Positions 29,086 through 37,208 of a stretch of 64,000 bases of DNA are shown one piece after another. Origin of the DNA: Acinetobacter sp. YWS30-1 (GTDB taxonomy: Bacteria > Pseudomonadota > Gammaproteobacteria > Pseudomonadales > Moraxellaceae); the NCBI RefSeq assembly GCF_033558715.1, contig NZ_CP114606.1:2480001-2544000 (forward strand), written 5' to 3'. Within the stretch, counting starts at the first letter, position 1, and every line of letters begins with the position of its first letter. A program made the translations under genes and the position numbers. The notes below the pieces were generated by a model. That model saw only the letters and a program-made list of their open reading frames with translations. It did no database searches and had not been told where the DNA came from.

Positions 29086-30015
29086 TTATTCAGGGTCTTG
29101 TACAGAGAATAAGCCTGTAGACAGGTAACGGTCACCACGGTCACAGATAATACATACAATTACTGCATCCGGATTTTCTTCTGCGAGCTTGATGGATGCC
29201 CAAACTGCACCGCCAGAAGATGTACCGGCACTGATACCTTCTTTTTGCGCCAGTTTACGCATGGTGCGTTCCGCTTCAATCTGTGGAATATCGATAATAC
29301 GGTCGATACGGCTACGATCAAAAATCGTTGGCAAATATTCTTCTGGCCAGCGGCGGATACCGGCAATACTAGAACCATCAGATGGCTGTAGGCCCACAAT
29401 CTGAATATCCGGATTCATTTCTTTCAGATATTTAGATACGCCCATGATCGTACCAGTCGTACCCATTGAGCTGACAAAGTGTGTAATTTTGCCACCTGTT
29501 TGCTGCCAGATTTCAGGACCTGTGGTCAGGTAATGCGCTTCGACATTGTCCGGGTTACCAAACTGGTTTAACACCAGACCTTTACCTTCAGCCTGCATTT
29601 GCAAGGCCAGATCACGTGCACCTTCCATGCCCTGCTCTTTGGTCACTTCAATCAGTTCAGCACCATAAGCACGCATTGCGTCCTTACGTTCCTGACTCAT
29701 GTTATTCGGCATAATCAGCTGCATCTTGTAACCACGCATGGCCGCAACCATCGCCAATGCAATCCCTGTATTTCCGCTGGTCGCCTCAATCAAGGTATCA
29801 CCCGGTTTGATCTGTCCGCGCTTTTCAGCTTGCATGATCATGTTATACGCTGGACGGTCCTTGACCGAGCCTGCCGGATTATTTCCTTCGAGTTTTGCGA
29901 GTACTGTGGCTTGAGTGTGACTAGCCAGACGCTGCAAACGCACCAGTGGCGTTTTGCCTACATAATGGTCCAGTAAAAATTCGTCTGCTTGAAAATCAGG
30001 GGTGGTATTACTCAT
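29086..30015 (-). CDS. cysM: Cysteine synthase B
   Basis: A 309-residue PLP enzyme that makes cysteine from O-acetylserine and sulfide or thiosulfate. The PLP Lys lies in NNPAGSVKDRPAYNM, and the PLP phosphate and substrate loops are TSGNTGIALA and SSMGTTGTIMG. A start at 30015 (MSNTTPDFQ) fits AGGTG 6 nt upstream; a GTG at 30024 overlaps that site and is less likely. The length and the Arg/Trp segment AGIRRWPEEYLP point to CysM rather than CysK. It is divergent from gacS and heads a run cysM / exonuclease / rlmD / relA. Confidence 0.96.
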   Translation of the reverse strand: MSNTTPDFQADEFLLDHYVGKTPLVRLQRLASHTQATVLAKLEGNNPAGSVKDRPAYNMIMQAEKRGQIKPGDTLIEATSGNTGIALAMVAAMRGYKMQLIMPNNMSQERKDAMRAYGAELIEVTKEQGMEGARDLALQMQAEGKGLVLNQFGNPDNVEAHYLTTGPEIWQQTGGKITHFVSSMGTTGTIMGVSKYLKEMNPDIQIVGLQPSDGSSIAGIRRWPEEYLPTIFDRSRIDRIIDIPQIEAERTMRKLAQKEGISAGTSSGGAVWASIKLAEENPDAVIVCIICDRGDRYLSTGLFSVQDPE

Positions 30016-30346
30016 TATTTGCACCTATATCGAGGTGCGGCTATTGTATGAAAAAATGCATTTCCCTGCACCCATTTATAGCAGTGCTTTTGCATAAAAC
30101 TGTATAAATCACGATCGGCATGGCCAATTCGTCCCGTTTTAGCTTGATAAAACTCCTCAATTGTGACAGTGACTTAGCTCACCTCTACCCCTAAAAAGGT
30201 TTGCTCAAACCCCCATAACGACTATTAAGCGCAATAGTTCTTATTTTCTGCCTTAATCTGAAGCTTTAGAAAAATAATACTGAAATTTTAACAGTAGATT
30301 TAAAGCATGCTAATATGCAAAGCATAAGGAAAATACTGCTTGAATC
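30016..30346. promoter_or_regulatory. Divergent control region between cysM and gacS
   Basis: This 331-nt stretch has no gene. Near gacS it holds TAATAT (30311-30316), a possible -10, and a small inverted repeat TATGC-AAA-GCATA (30314-30326) ending just at the AAGGA ribosome site (30326-30330). A hairpin there could shade the ribosome site of gacS. Nothing else stands out. Confidence 0.4.
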
Positions 30347-33154
30347 ATGTCAAATATCAACAAAAAGCTGTTTAAACGCCTACACTTAAATCATGCTTAT
30401 GGACAGCTGATTGCACTGATTTTTGTACCCATTACTATTCTGGCCTGTGTTGGTGCTGCTCTGGTCATCTCGGAAACTTCCAATGCCGCACGTGCCCAGC
30501 AAAAGCAGATGGCCATTGCGATTCTGACCCGTTTTCAGGCCACTTCTGAATATGCGCTGGACATTTTGAGCCTTTATCCATGGCAATATGAACAAGCTCA
30601 TGACGCCATGCAAAATATGCTGAATGAAAAGCATCTGGTTCGTGCGGCTATTCTGGATGAAAATGGTAAAAGTAAACTCGGTATTGGGTTTCAGGAACAG
30701 GCGCCTTGGCCGGACTTTAAAAAAGACGGCAATTTTGTTGGCCCGATCTTAGATAAAAACAATCATATTTATGCAGTCAAAGTAAATGAAAATGGCATGA
30801 ATGCAGGCTGGCTGGCGATCGAACTGGACAATCAGCCCTTAGAAATTGCCCGCTACCGGGTCTTGATTGTTTTGATTGCGACCGGCTTATTGACCTTATT
30901 ACTCTTGTTGTTATGTCTGAATTTCTATTCTCGTCGCTGGATTGCACCGATGTATGAAATTCGCATGCAGCTGCAACGCCTGAATGCCGACACCCTAGAT
31001 CAGCATATGGTGATTAACAGTACCGGTGAATTGCGTCTTTTGCAGCGTGATATTGCCAATGTGGTGAAACGTCTGCATTTCAGTTTTCTGGAATTGCGCG
31101 AGCATACCGAACAGACTGAAGATGATTTGCGCCGTACTCTAGATACTTTAGAAGTTCAAAATATTACTTATCGTCAGGCACGTGATCAGGCGATTTCGGC
31201 CAACCAAGCCAAGTCGGTGTTTCTGGCCAATATTTCCCATGAATTACGCACACCCTTAAATAGTATTGATGGTTTTATTCACCTGCTGCTGCGTCAAGGC
31301 AATCTTAGCAATGAGCAAAGCCTGTATTTACAGACCATCCGCAAATCTTCTGCACATTTGCTGGCCCTGATCAATGATGTACTGGATTTCTCCAAGATTG
31401 ATGCTGGCAAACTGGAACTGGAAACCGCACCTTTTGATCTGGAAGAAGCTATTTTCGATGTGATGGATATGCTCTCGCCACTGGCTGCACAGAAGCATAT
31501 CGATATGGCATTCTATTTTGCAGACAATGTGCCAAAACATGTGATTGGTGATGTACTACGCTTTAAGCAGATTCTGACCAACCTGATTTCCAATGCGATC
31601 AAGTTTACTCCTGATGGCGAAATCATTGTTCGGGCACGCATGGAGCATGATGATATTGGACAATGTCTGCTGCATTTTAGCGTTCAGGACAGCGGCATTG
31701 GCCTGAGCGGAACTGACCGCAAGAAACTGTTTGAATCGTTCTCGCAAGGCGATACCTCGGTCACCCGCCAATTCGGTGGTACAGGTCTAGGACTGGCCAT
31801 TTCCAAGCAGCTGGTCCACCTGATGCATGGTCAAATCGGCTTTGAAGATAACCAGGAACGCGCTCCAACAGAAAAAGGCTCAACCTTCTGGTTTACCGCC
31901 CAATTCCCGGTGGATGAAGATATTATTCATGAACATCCGGATTTCAGTGATTTGACGGTTGTGTCTTATCTTGCCCATCCGGCAACGGCGAATGTCTTAA
32001 GACATTATCTGGAAAATTATCGCGTCAAACATATTGAGTCGACGTCCATTCTGGATCTGTTCAGTCGTCTGAACCATTTACAAAATATCGAGAATACCTG
32101 GCTGATTGTCGACCATAGTGGCGATAGCCAGGCTCTACTGACAGAGATTCGTTCTCGCTATCAGGGACATCTGGCTGTGTATGGTTATCAGATGCAGCTG
32201 GATCCGAACATGCTGAATGACCATCGTGCCCGTGCCCTGCATCAGCCCCTGAGTCGTAGTGCCCTGATTCAGCTACTCGGCAATCAACCCGTATTTGATC
32301 AGGAACAGCATGAAGACTTTAATGGTCAGGGATTGCATATTCTGGCCGTTGATGACCATCTGCCGAACCTGATTGTTCTGGAGGCCTTGCTGGCCGAACT
32401 GAATGTCACCACAACCAAAGCCATTAGCGGACAGGAAGCGATTGATATCATCCAGAGCCGTTATGAACAGGGTCTGCCATCTTTTGATCTGGTGTTTATG
32501 GACATTCAGATGCCAGTGATGTCCGGTATCGATACCACCCGTGCAATCCGCTCACTGGAATCAACTTTCGAAAATCATCAGCGTCTACCGATTATTGCCC
32601 TGACAGCACATGCCCTTTCCGATGAGAAGCAAAAACTGTTGCAAAATGGCATGGATGATTATGTCACCAAGCCTATTCAGATTGATCAGATCGTGCAGAT
32701 TCTGACGCATTGGACGACTGAGAGTTTTAAAAAGATTCCGGTGCTGGAACGTGCCAATGTGATTGATGCGCTGGATCCGAATATTCTGGACTGGCAACAA
32801 AGCCTGCAACTGGCGGCCAATAAAGAAGATCTGGCAGTCGATCTGCTCAGCATGCTGGTCGACAGTTTTGAAAAAGAGCTGGATGAGATTGAGCAACTGA
32901 TTGAACTGGAAGATTTTCCGCAGCTGGAACATGTCTTGCACCGTCTCTATGGGGCTACCCGATATGTCGGTACACCGACTCTGCAAAAAGTTACCGGAAG
33001 TTTTGAACAGTTTGTCTCGACCTTGCGTAAGGAACGCCGTAAGGCCGATGACAGTTTTGTTCAGGAAGTACTGAAATATCTGGATGAACTGAAAGCCGTG
33101 ATTGAGCAGGTAGAACAGGCAGCCCAGCAGATCTTAAACAAGCATAGTGGTTAA
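30347..33154 (+). CDS. gacS: Hybrid sensor histidine kinase GacS/BarA
   Basis: A 935-residue inner-membrane kinase. Two helices (about 20-42 and 172-192) flank a periplasmic domain. HAMP lies at about 193-245, then a coiled coil. The dimerisation/phosphoacceptor domain carries His298 in ANISHELRTPLNSIDGF. The ATPase domain has NLISNAIKF, DSGIGLS and GTGLGLAISKQL. A degenerate receiver-like segment (about 535-650) is followed by a true receiver (about 660-785, FMDIQMPVMSG and YVTKPI), and a C-terminal HPt domain with the His in HRLYGATRYVG. This is the multi-step phosphorelay layout of BarA/GacS, which drives GacA and Csr/Rsm small RNAs. It is divergent from cysM, as in Pseudomonas-type genomes. 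GacA is not in the window. Confidence 0.95.
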   Translation: MSNINKKLFKRLHLNHAYGQLIALIFVPITILACVGAALVISETSNAARAQQKQMAIAILTRFQATSEYALDILSLYPWQYEQAHDAMQNMLNEKHLVRAAILDENGKSKLGIGFQEQAPWPDFKKDGNFVGPILDKNNHIYAVKVNENGMNAGWLAIELDNQPLEIARYRVLIVLIATGLLTLLLLLLCLNFYSRRWIAPMYEIRMQLQRLNADTLDQHMVINSTGELRLLQRDIANVVKRLHFSFLELREHTEQTEDDLRRTLDTLEVQNITYRQARDQAISANQAKSVFLANISHELRTPLNSIDGFIHLLLRQGNLSNEQSLYLQTIRKSSAHLLALINDVLDFSKIDAGKLELETAPFDLEEAIFDVMDMLSPLAAQKHIDMAFYFADNVPKHVIGDVLRFKQILTNLISNAIKFTPDGEIIVRARMEHDDIGQCLLHFSVQDSGIGLSGTDRKKLFESFSQGDTSVTRQFGGTGLGLAISKQLVHLMHGQIGFEDNQERAPTEKGSTFWFTAQFPVDEDIIHEHPDFSDLTVVSYLAHPATANVLRHYLENYRVKHIESTSILDLFSRLNHLQNIENTWLIVDHSGDSQALLTEIRSRYQGHLAVYGYQMQLDPNMLNDHRARALHQPLSRSALIQLLGNQPVFDQEQHEDFNGQGLHILAVDDHLPNLIVLEALLAELNVTTTKAISGQEAIDIIQSRYEQGLPSFDLVFMDIQMPVMSGIDTTRAIRSLESTFENHQRLPIIALTAHALSDEKQKLLQNGMDDYVTKPIQIDQIVQILTHWTTESFKKIPVLERANVIDALDPNILDWQQSLQLAANKEDLAVDLLSMLVDSFEKELDEIEQLIELEDFPQLEHVLHRLYGATRYVGTPTLQKVTGSFEQFVSTLRKERRKADDSFVQEVLKYLDELKAVIEQVEQAAQQILNKHSG

Positions 33155-33257
33155 AAAAATTACTGTTTTACTTACCCATATCTGTATGACTGCGCTGTCA
33201 TGCAAGCACAGATTGCTCATGCTATGCTCGCTTACAGAAAAATTAAGGATGAATACC

Positions 33258-34046
33258 ATGTCACTTGTGCGCTTTGAAAAAAATAATGGAATTGCCACGG
33301 TTACTCTCAGCCGTCCAGACAAACGTAATGCCATGAGCTTTGCCCTACTGCGTGAACTGGTGCAGATTGCGAACCGGATTAAAAAAGATAAGTCGGTGCG
33401 TTGTGTCATTTTAATGGGTGAAGCGCAGGTCTTTAGTGCCGGCATTGACTTGGCCGATTTAAATAATCCTAAAAATCGGGCCTATGCGGCTTGGGAACTG
33501 ATTCGTCCTGGACAGAGCTTATTTCAGAAAGCTTTTCTGGTCTGGCAGGAACTGCCTGTTCCAGTAATTGCAGCCATTGAAGGTTTCTGCTTTGGTGCAG
33601 GTATGCAACTTGCGTTGGCTGCGGATATCCGGATCGCGCATCCTGCGACCAAAATGTCAATTATGGAAACTCGTTGGGGCCTAGTACCAGACATGGGACT
33701 AACGCGTTCACTCAAAGGTCTGATCGGGATTGATCTAGCCAAAGAGCTGACCTTAACCGCACGTATTTTTGAAGGTGCCTATGCCAAAGAAATTGGCCTG
33801 ATCACCCATGTTGATGAACAGCCATTAGCAAAAGCACAGGTTTTGGCTGAAGAAATGTTACAACGCTCTCCAGATGCCTTGATGGCCTCTAAATTTGTAC
33901 TGGATGCGATGGAGCACAAACCCAACAAGTCATTGCGTATGGAAAAAATCTGGCAGCTTAAACTGTTACTCGGTAAAAACAGTCAACTGGCACGCAAGAA
34001 GGATAAAAATCCGGACGTGCAGTTTGTGCCACGTCAATATCGATAA
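33258..34046 (+). CDS. Crotonase / enoyl-CoA hydratase family protein
   Basis: A 262-residue crotonase-fold protein. The start at 33258 (MSLVRFEKNNGIATVTLSRP) has AAGGA 8 nt upstream; a longer frame back to 33147 is unlikely. The oxyanion-hole segments are FSAGIDLADL and GFCFGAGMQLALAADIR. In classical enoyl-CoA hydratase two Glu residues do the chemistry; here the first (in the GGGxE position) is Gln, while the second is kept in SIMETRWGLVPD. It may therefore be an isomerase, dehydratase or other crotonase reaction. It leads a three-gene run with a hydroxyacid dehydrogenase and a hydroxypyruvate isomerase (gaps 36 and 41 nt). Confidence 0.85.
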   Translation: MSLVRFEKNNGIATVTLSRPDKRNAMSFALLRELVQIANRIKKDKSVRCVILMGEAQVFSAGIDLADLNNPKNRAYAAWELIRPGQSLFQKAFLVWQELPVPVIAAIEGFCFGAGMQLALAADIRIAHPATKMSIMETRWGLVPDMGLTRSLKGLIGIDLAKELTLTARIFEGAYAKEIGLITHVDEQPLAKAQVLAEEMLQRSPDALMASKFVLDAMEHKPNKSLRMEKIWQLKLLLGKNSQLARKKDKNPDVQFVPRQYR

Positions 34047-34082
34047 TTATGGCTGAAGCAAAATCAAAAGATGAGAGATAAA

Positions 34083-34949
34083 ATGCAATTCGATCATGAT
34101 AGCAAAATTGCCTTTTTAGGTATGGGACTCATGGGCAGTCGTATGGCAACCCGCTTGCTAAAAGCAGGTTTTCAAGTTGCAGTCTGGAACCGTACGGCCA
34201 GTGCCTGCGATCCTTTGTTTGCTCTTGGAGCCACTCCGCTATCTCTAGATCAAATTGCAAATTATCCGGTTATTCTGACCTGTCTGGCAGATGATGCCGC
34301 GGTGCAATCGGTCTTTGAGCAGATTCAGCCCTATCTGGTGGCTGGACAGGTTATTGTCGATTTTTCCAGTCTTTCCGTACATCAAACCAAAACTCTAGCT
34401 GAACAGGCCCAAGCCAAACAAGCGATCTGGATTGACTCTCCTGTGTCTGGCGGTACAGCCGGTGCAGAACAAGGCACGCTAGTCATCTTCGCTGGTGGCG
34501 ATACAGAAACTCTTACCGCACTTGATCCAATCTATAAGGTGCTTTCACAACGTGTTACTCGTATGGGGGATACGGGAACCGGTCAGGCGACTAAAATCTG
34601 TAACCAGCTGATTGTAGCGGCGAACAGTACCCTGATCGCTGAAGCAGTGGCCCTGGCCGATCGTGCCGGTGTAGATACTGCCCTGCTTGCACCAGCATTA
34701 GCCGGTGGTTTTGCTGACTCCAAGCCTTTTCAGATTCTGGCCCCACGTATGGCCAGCCAGACGTTTGAACCCGTGCAATGGAAAGTGCAGACACTGTCAA
34801 AAGACCTGAACAATGCGGTGCAACTGGCTGCTACTTTATCTTTGGATATCCCTGTGGCAAGCCAGGCCCTGTCTCAGCTCAAAGCCCATCAGCAAGACGG
34901 ATTTGCTGAGGCCGATCTGGCTACTGTAATCAAGCACGTAGACCATTAA
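34083..34949 (+). CDS. NAD(P)-dependent beta-hydroxyacid dehydrogenase
   Basis: A 288-residue 3-hydroxyisobutyrate dehydrogenase / tartronate-semialdehyde reductase family enzyme. The Rossmann motif is AFLGMGLMGSRMATRLL. The substrate loop is SPVSGGTAGAEQGTL and the catalytic Lys is in GTGQATKICNQLIV. The start MQFDHDSKIAFLG at 34083 has a GAGAGAT site; the frame also offers an ATG 12 nt earlier. The next gene encodes a hydroxypyruvate isomerase, the usual partner of tartronate-semialdehyde reductase (GlxR) in glyoxylate use, but no glyoxylate carboligase is present, so the substrate is only inferred. Confidence 0.88.
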   Translation: MQFDHDSKIAFLGMGLMGSRMATRLLKAGFQVAVWNRTASACDPLFALGATPLSLDQIANYPVILTCLADDAAVQSVFEQIQPYLVAGQVIVDFSSLSVHQTKTLAEQAQAKQAIWIDSPVSGGTAGAEQGTLVIFAGGDTETLTALDPIYKVLSQRVTRMGDTGTGQATKICNQLIVAANSTLIAEAVALADRAGVDTALLAPALAGGFADSKPFQILAPRMASQTFEPVQWKVQTLSKDLNNAVQLAATLSLDIPVASQALSQLKAHQQDGFAEADLATVIKHVDH

Positions 34950-34990
34950 ATATTTCATTTCAATATTCTGCCTTGAGCAAGGAAAAGTCC

Positions 34991-35779
34991 ATGACCAAAC
35001 TCGCCGTTAACCTCTCCATGATTTTTACGGAAGTACCTTTGTTAGAACGTTTTGCCTTGGCTCATGCGCACGGTTTTAAACATGTGGAAATCCAGTTTCC
35101 CTATGAACTGAGCATTGAGCAGATTCAGCAGCAGATTCAGTTGCATGATCTGGATATCTGCCTGATTAATGTGCCTGCTGGTGATCTGATGCAAGGTGGA
35201 CACGGTCTGGCCGGTATTCCTGGACAGGAAATCGAGTTTCGTCATGCTGTAGAGCAGGCCATTCAATATGCGACTGCTCTGAATGTGCCAAGTGTCAATA
35301 TTCTGGCCGGCAAACAGCCACTGGATTGTGACCTGCTTCCTTGCCTGAACACCTTGGCGAGTAATCTGAAAATTGCCTGCTCCATGCTCTCTAATTATCA
35401 GATTCAGCCGGTCTTTGAAATGATCAACGGTCAGGACATGCCACGTTTCCTGATTCAGAATGTGGCCCAAGCTCAGGAGATGCTGGAAGCTGTCAATCAT
35501 CCTGCCTTGAAAATGCAATATGACTGTTATCATATGGCCATGATGGGTGAAGATGTACTTGAAGCCTTAAAAGAAAATATTGCAGAGATTGGTCATATCC
35601 AGTTTGCAGACTGCCCGGGGCGTCATCAACCCAATACCGCTTCCATTCCATATTATGAGATTTTTCAATGGTTAGAGAATAGCCAATACAATGGTTATGT
35701 CGCAGCCGAATATAAACCTCTGGGGACTTCGGAAGAATCCTTTGGCTGGAAAGAACAGTTCTTCCCGGAGTATGACTAA
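34991..35779 (+). CDS. hyi: Hydroxypyruvate isomerase-like TIM-barrel protein
   Basis: A 262-residue AP-endonuclease-2-family sugar isomerase. Start at 34991 (MTKLAVNLSMIFTEVPLLER) with AAGGA well spaced upstream. The metal ligands are visible as the Glu in IQPVFEMING, the Asp/His pair in MQYDCYHMAMMG and the Glu in YVAAEYKPLG. The N-terminal NLSMxFTExP pattern is typical of Hyi, which interconverts hydroxypyruvate and tartronate semialdehyde. It ends the crotonase/dehydrogenase/isomerase run. Without gcl nearby the pathway assignment stays provisional. Confidence 0.85.
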   Translation: MTKLAVNLSMIFTEVPLLERFALAHAHGFKHVEIQFPYELSIEQIQQQIQLHDLDICLINVPAGDLMQGGHGLAGIPGQEIEFRHAVEQAIQYATALNVPSVNILAGKQPLDCDLLPCLNTLASNLKIACSMLSNYQIQPVFEMINGQDMPRFLIQNVAQAQEMLEAVNHPALKMQYDCYHMAMMGEDVLEALKENIAEIGHIQFADCPGRHQPNTASIPYYEIFQWLENSQYNGYVAAEYKPLGTSEESFGWKEQFFPEYD

Positions 35780-35860
35780 AGCGGCGGAAGGTGCATTTGA
35801 AATTTTGGGCTAAAACCGCTATATTAGATCATGCATAATTGTTAGGAAATTATACTCCCT

Positions 35861-36262
35861 ATGAATTTAGAACCATCGCCCAGCGCTTCTAATTCTCACG
35901 ATCACACTATGAATTCTCATGCACAAGCAGTAAACGCATGCTTGAAAGTTGTACATGCAGCCCTAGAAGATGTAAAGGCTAAAGAAGTTGTTCAGCTTGA
36001 TGTTGCTAGCATCAGCAACGTGGCAGATGCCATGGTGATTGCAAGCGGTACATCAACCCGTCATATCAAATCACTTGCAGATAATGTTGCTGAAGAAGCA
36101 CGTAAAGCAGGTTTCCGTCCGCTTGGTATCGAAGGCGAACGTGATGCAGAATGGATCCTGATTGATCTAGGTTTTGTTGTAGTGCACTGCATGCTGCCTA
36201 CAGCGCGTAAATTCTATGACCTAGAAAGCCTATGGCGCAATCCTGCAGATTCTGTAGCATAA
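35861..36262 (+). CDS. rsfS: Ribosome silencing factor
   Basis: A 133-residue RsfS/YbeB/Iojap protein that binds L14 on the 50S subunit and blocks subunit joining in poor growth. The core (residues about 20-125) shows LDVASISNVADAMVIASGTS and GERDAEWILIDLGFVVVHCM, then YDLESLWRNP. The first 17 residues are a Ser/His-rich extension before a second Met at 35909; the first ATG has TTAGGAA 13 nt upstream, so the start is not certain. The terminator at 36276-36306 follows. Confidence 0.95.
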   Translation: MNLEPSPSASNSHDHTMNSHAQAVNACLKVVHAALEDVKAKEVVQLDVASISNVADAMVIASGTSTRHIKSLADNVAEEARKAGFRPLGIEGERDAEWILIDLGFVVVHCMLPTARKFYDLESLWRNPADSVA

Positions 36263-36275
36263 ATATCGAATATTC

Positions 36276-36306
36276 AAAAAAAGCGACCTATGTAGGTCGC
36301 TTTTTT
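36276..36306. terminator. Intrinsic terminator after rsfS
   Basis: The stem AAAAAAAGCGACCTA / TAGGTCGCTTTTTT has a 2-base apex (effective loop larger). It sits between convergent genes and can work both ways. Confidence 0.85.
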
Positions 36307-36366
36307 ATTGCCTGCAATATAAGAACAAATTTAAGATTAATATAGCCTTTTTCGCAGCAAACAATA

Positions 36367-37065
36367 TTAATCCTGATAGTAATCTTCCAATGGATATCGT
36401 TTTACATTTTCCACCCATTTGCCTTTGATCAGATGACGTTCAGTCACAGTTACACGTTTTTCTCCATCTGGATATTCTAAAGTTGCATCCTCAATAAATT
36501 CTTTAACTTTGACCAAGCCTTTCTTTGGAATGACCTGATACTCTTCGGCAATGTGATAACAGCAGCCACTTTTACTTAGTGTATGAATTCTTTTATTGTC
36601 ATGATCAACATGAAACATGCCTAAATTTTCATGTGTTAATGCAGATAAGTCAGAACTAAATACAAAGTGTTTACGTGTCTTGTTATATACATAAACATCA
36701 TAAGTAGGCCCACCATATGGACCTTCATTACCATTACGAATGGCAATGTCTTCAGTCCCATCGAAATTAAAATCATCAAAAATTAAAGGACTTTGTTCAC
36801 CATATAATTCGATAATATTGGCACTTGGCTTTAAATCATCGGATAGATCGAAATCCAGGTCATCAGAGACAAATTTTTGCAATAAGGATTGATCAGATTT
36901 CTTATATAAAGAAACCGTGCCTTTGCCTGAACAAGACTGCTGATCACAATTCACCTGCATTTTTACGTTATATAGCTTGGATGCATCCCTAATCTGAAAC
37001 ACTTGAGCGGATGCCACTGAATGACAGCTCAAACCAATCAACAATCCTAATAACCATGTTTTCAT
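36367..37065 (-). CDS. Secreted XAC2610-like protein, unknown
   Basis: A 232-residue periplasmic or secreted protein. The signal peptide MKTWLLGLLIGLSCHSVASA is cut around residue 20. The mature part has two Cys (CDQQSC) near the start and a CC pair at about 170. It contains an FG-GAP/EF-hand-like segment, FDDFNFDGTEDIAIRNG, probably binding calcium, followed by YDVYVYNKTRKHFVFSSDLS. This combination is seen in XAC2610-related proteins, some of which are periplasmic inhibitors; no target gene lies next to this one. Function unknown. Confidence 0.75.
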   Translation of the reverse strand: MKTWLLGLLIGLSCHSVASAQVFQIRDASKLYNVKMQVNCDQQSCSGKGTVSLYKKSDQSLLQKFVSDDLDFDLSDDLKPSANIIELYGEQSPLIFDDFNFDGTEDIAIRNGNEGPYGGPTYDVYVYNKTRKHFVFSSDLSALTHENLGMFHVDHDNKRIHTLSKSGCCYHIAEEYQVIPKKGLVKVKEFIEDATLEYPDGEKRVTVTERHLIKGKWVENVKRYPLEDYYQD

Positions 37066-37118
37066 TTTCTTGCCTTCTTATAAGTTTTAATTATTGAATT
37101 TTTATGAAATTTAAACAT

Positions 37119-37145
37119 AAAAAAACCACCCGAAGGTGGTTTTTC
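37119..37145. terminator. Bidirectional intrinsic terminator
   Basis: The stem AAAACCACC / GGTGGTTTT with a CGAA tetraloop is flanked by A and T runs. It lies between pntB and the XAC2610-like gene (same strand), and terminates pntB. Confidence 0.85.
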
Positions 37146-37156
37146 TAGATTCTTTT

Positions 37157-37204
37157 AATCCTCCCCGGCCCTCCTTTGACAAAGGAGGGAGACTTACAGG
37201 GATT
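37157..37204. repeat. Intergenic palindromic repeat element, copy 1
   Basis: A perfect 9-bp stem CCCTCCTTT (37169-37177) / AAAGGAGGG (37181-37189), enclosed by the outer ends AATCC (37157-37161) and GGATT (37200-37204). It lies directly behind pntB. A related arrangement occurs at 52484-52576, suggesting a dispersed REP-like family. It could be a mini-element or have an RNA role in message stability. Confidence 0.55.
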
Positions 37205-37208
37205 CTAA

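Noticed and set aside
26867..30015. A new defence island formed by a nuclease beside relA and rlmD
   Set aside because: The order cysM / exonuclease / rlmD / relA is a known chromosomal neighbourhood with housekeeping genes, not an accessory island.
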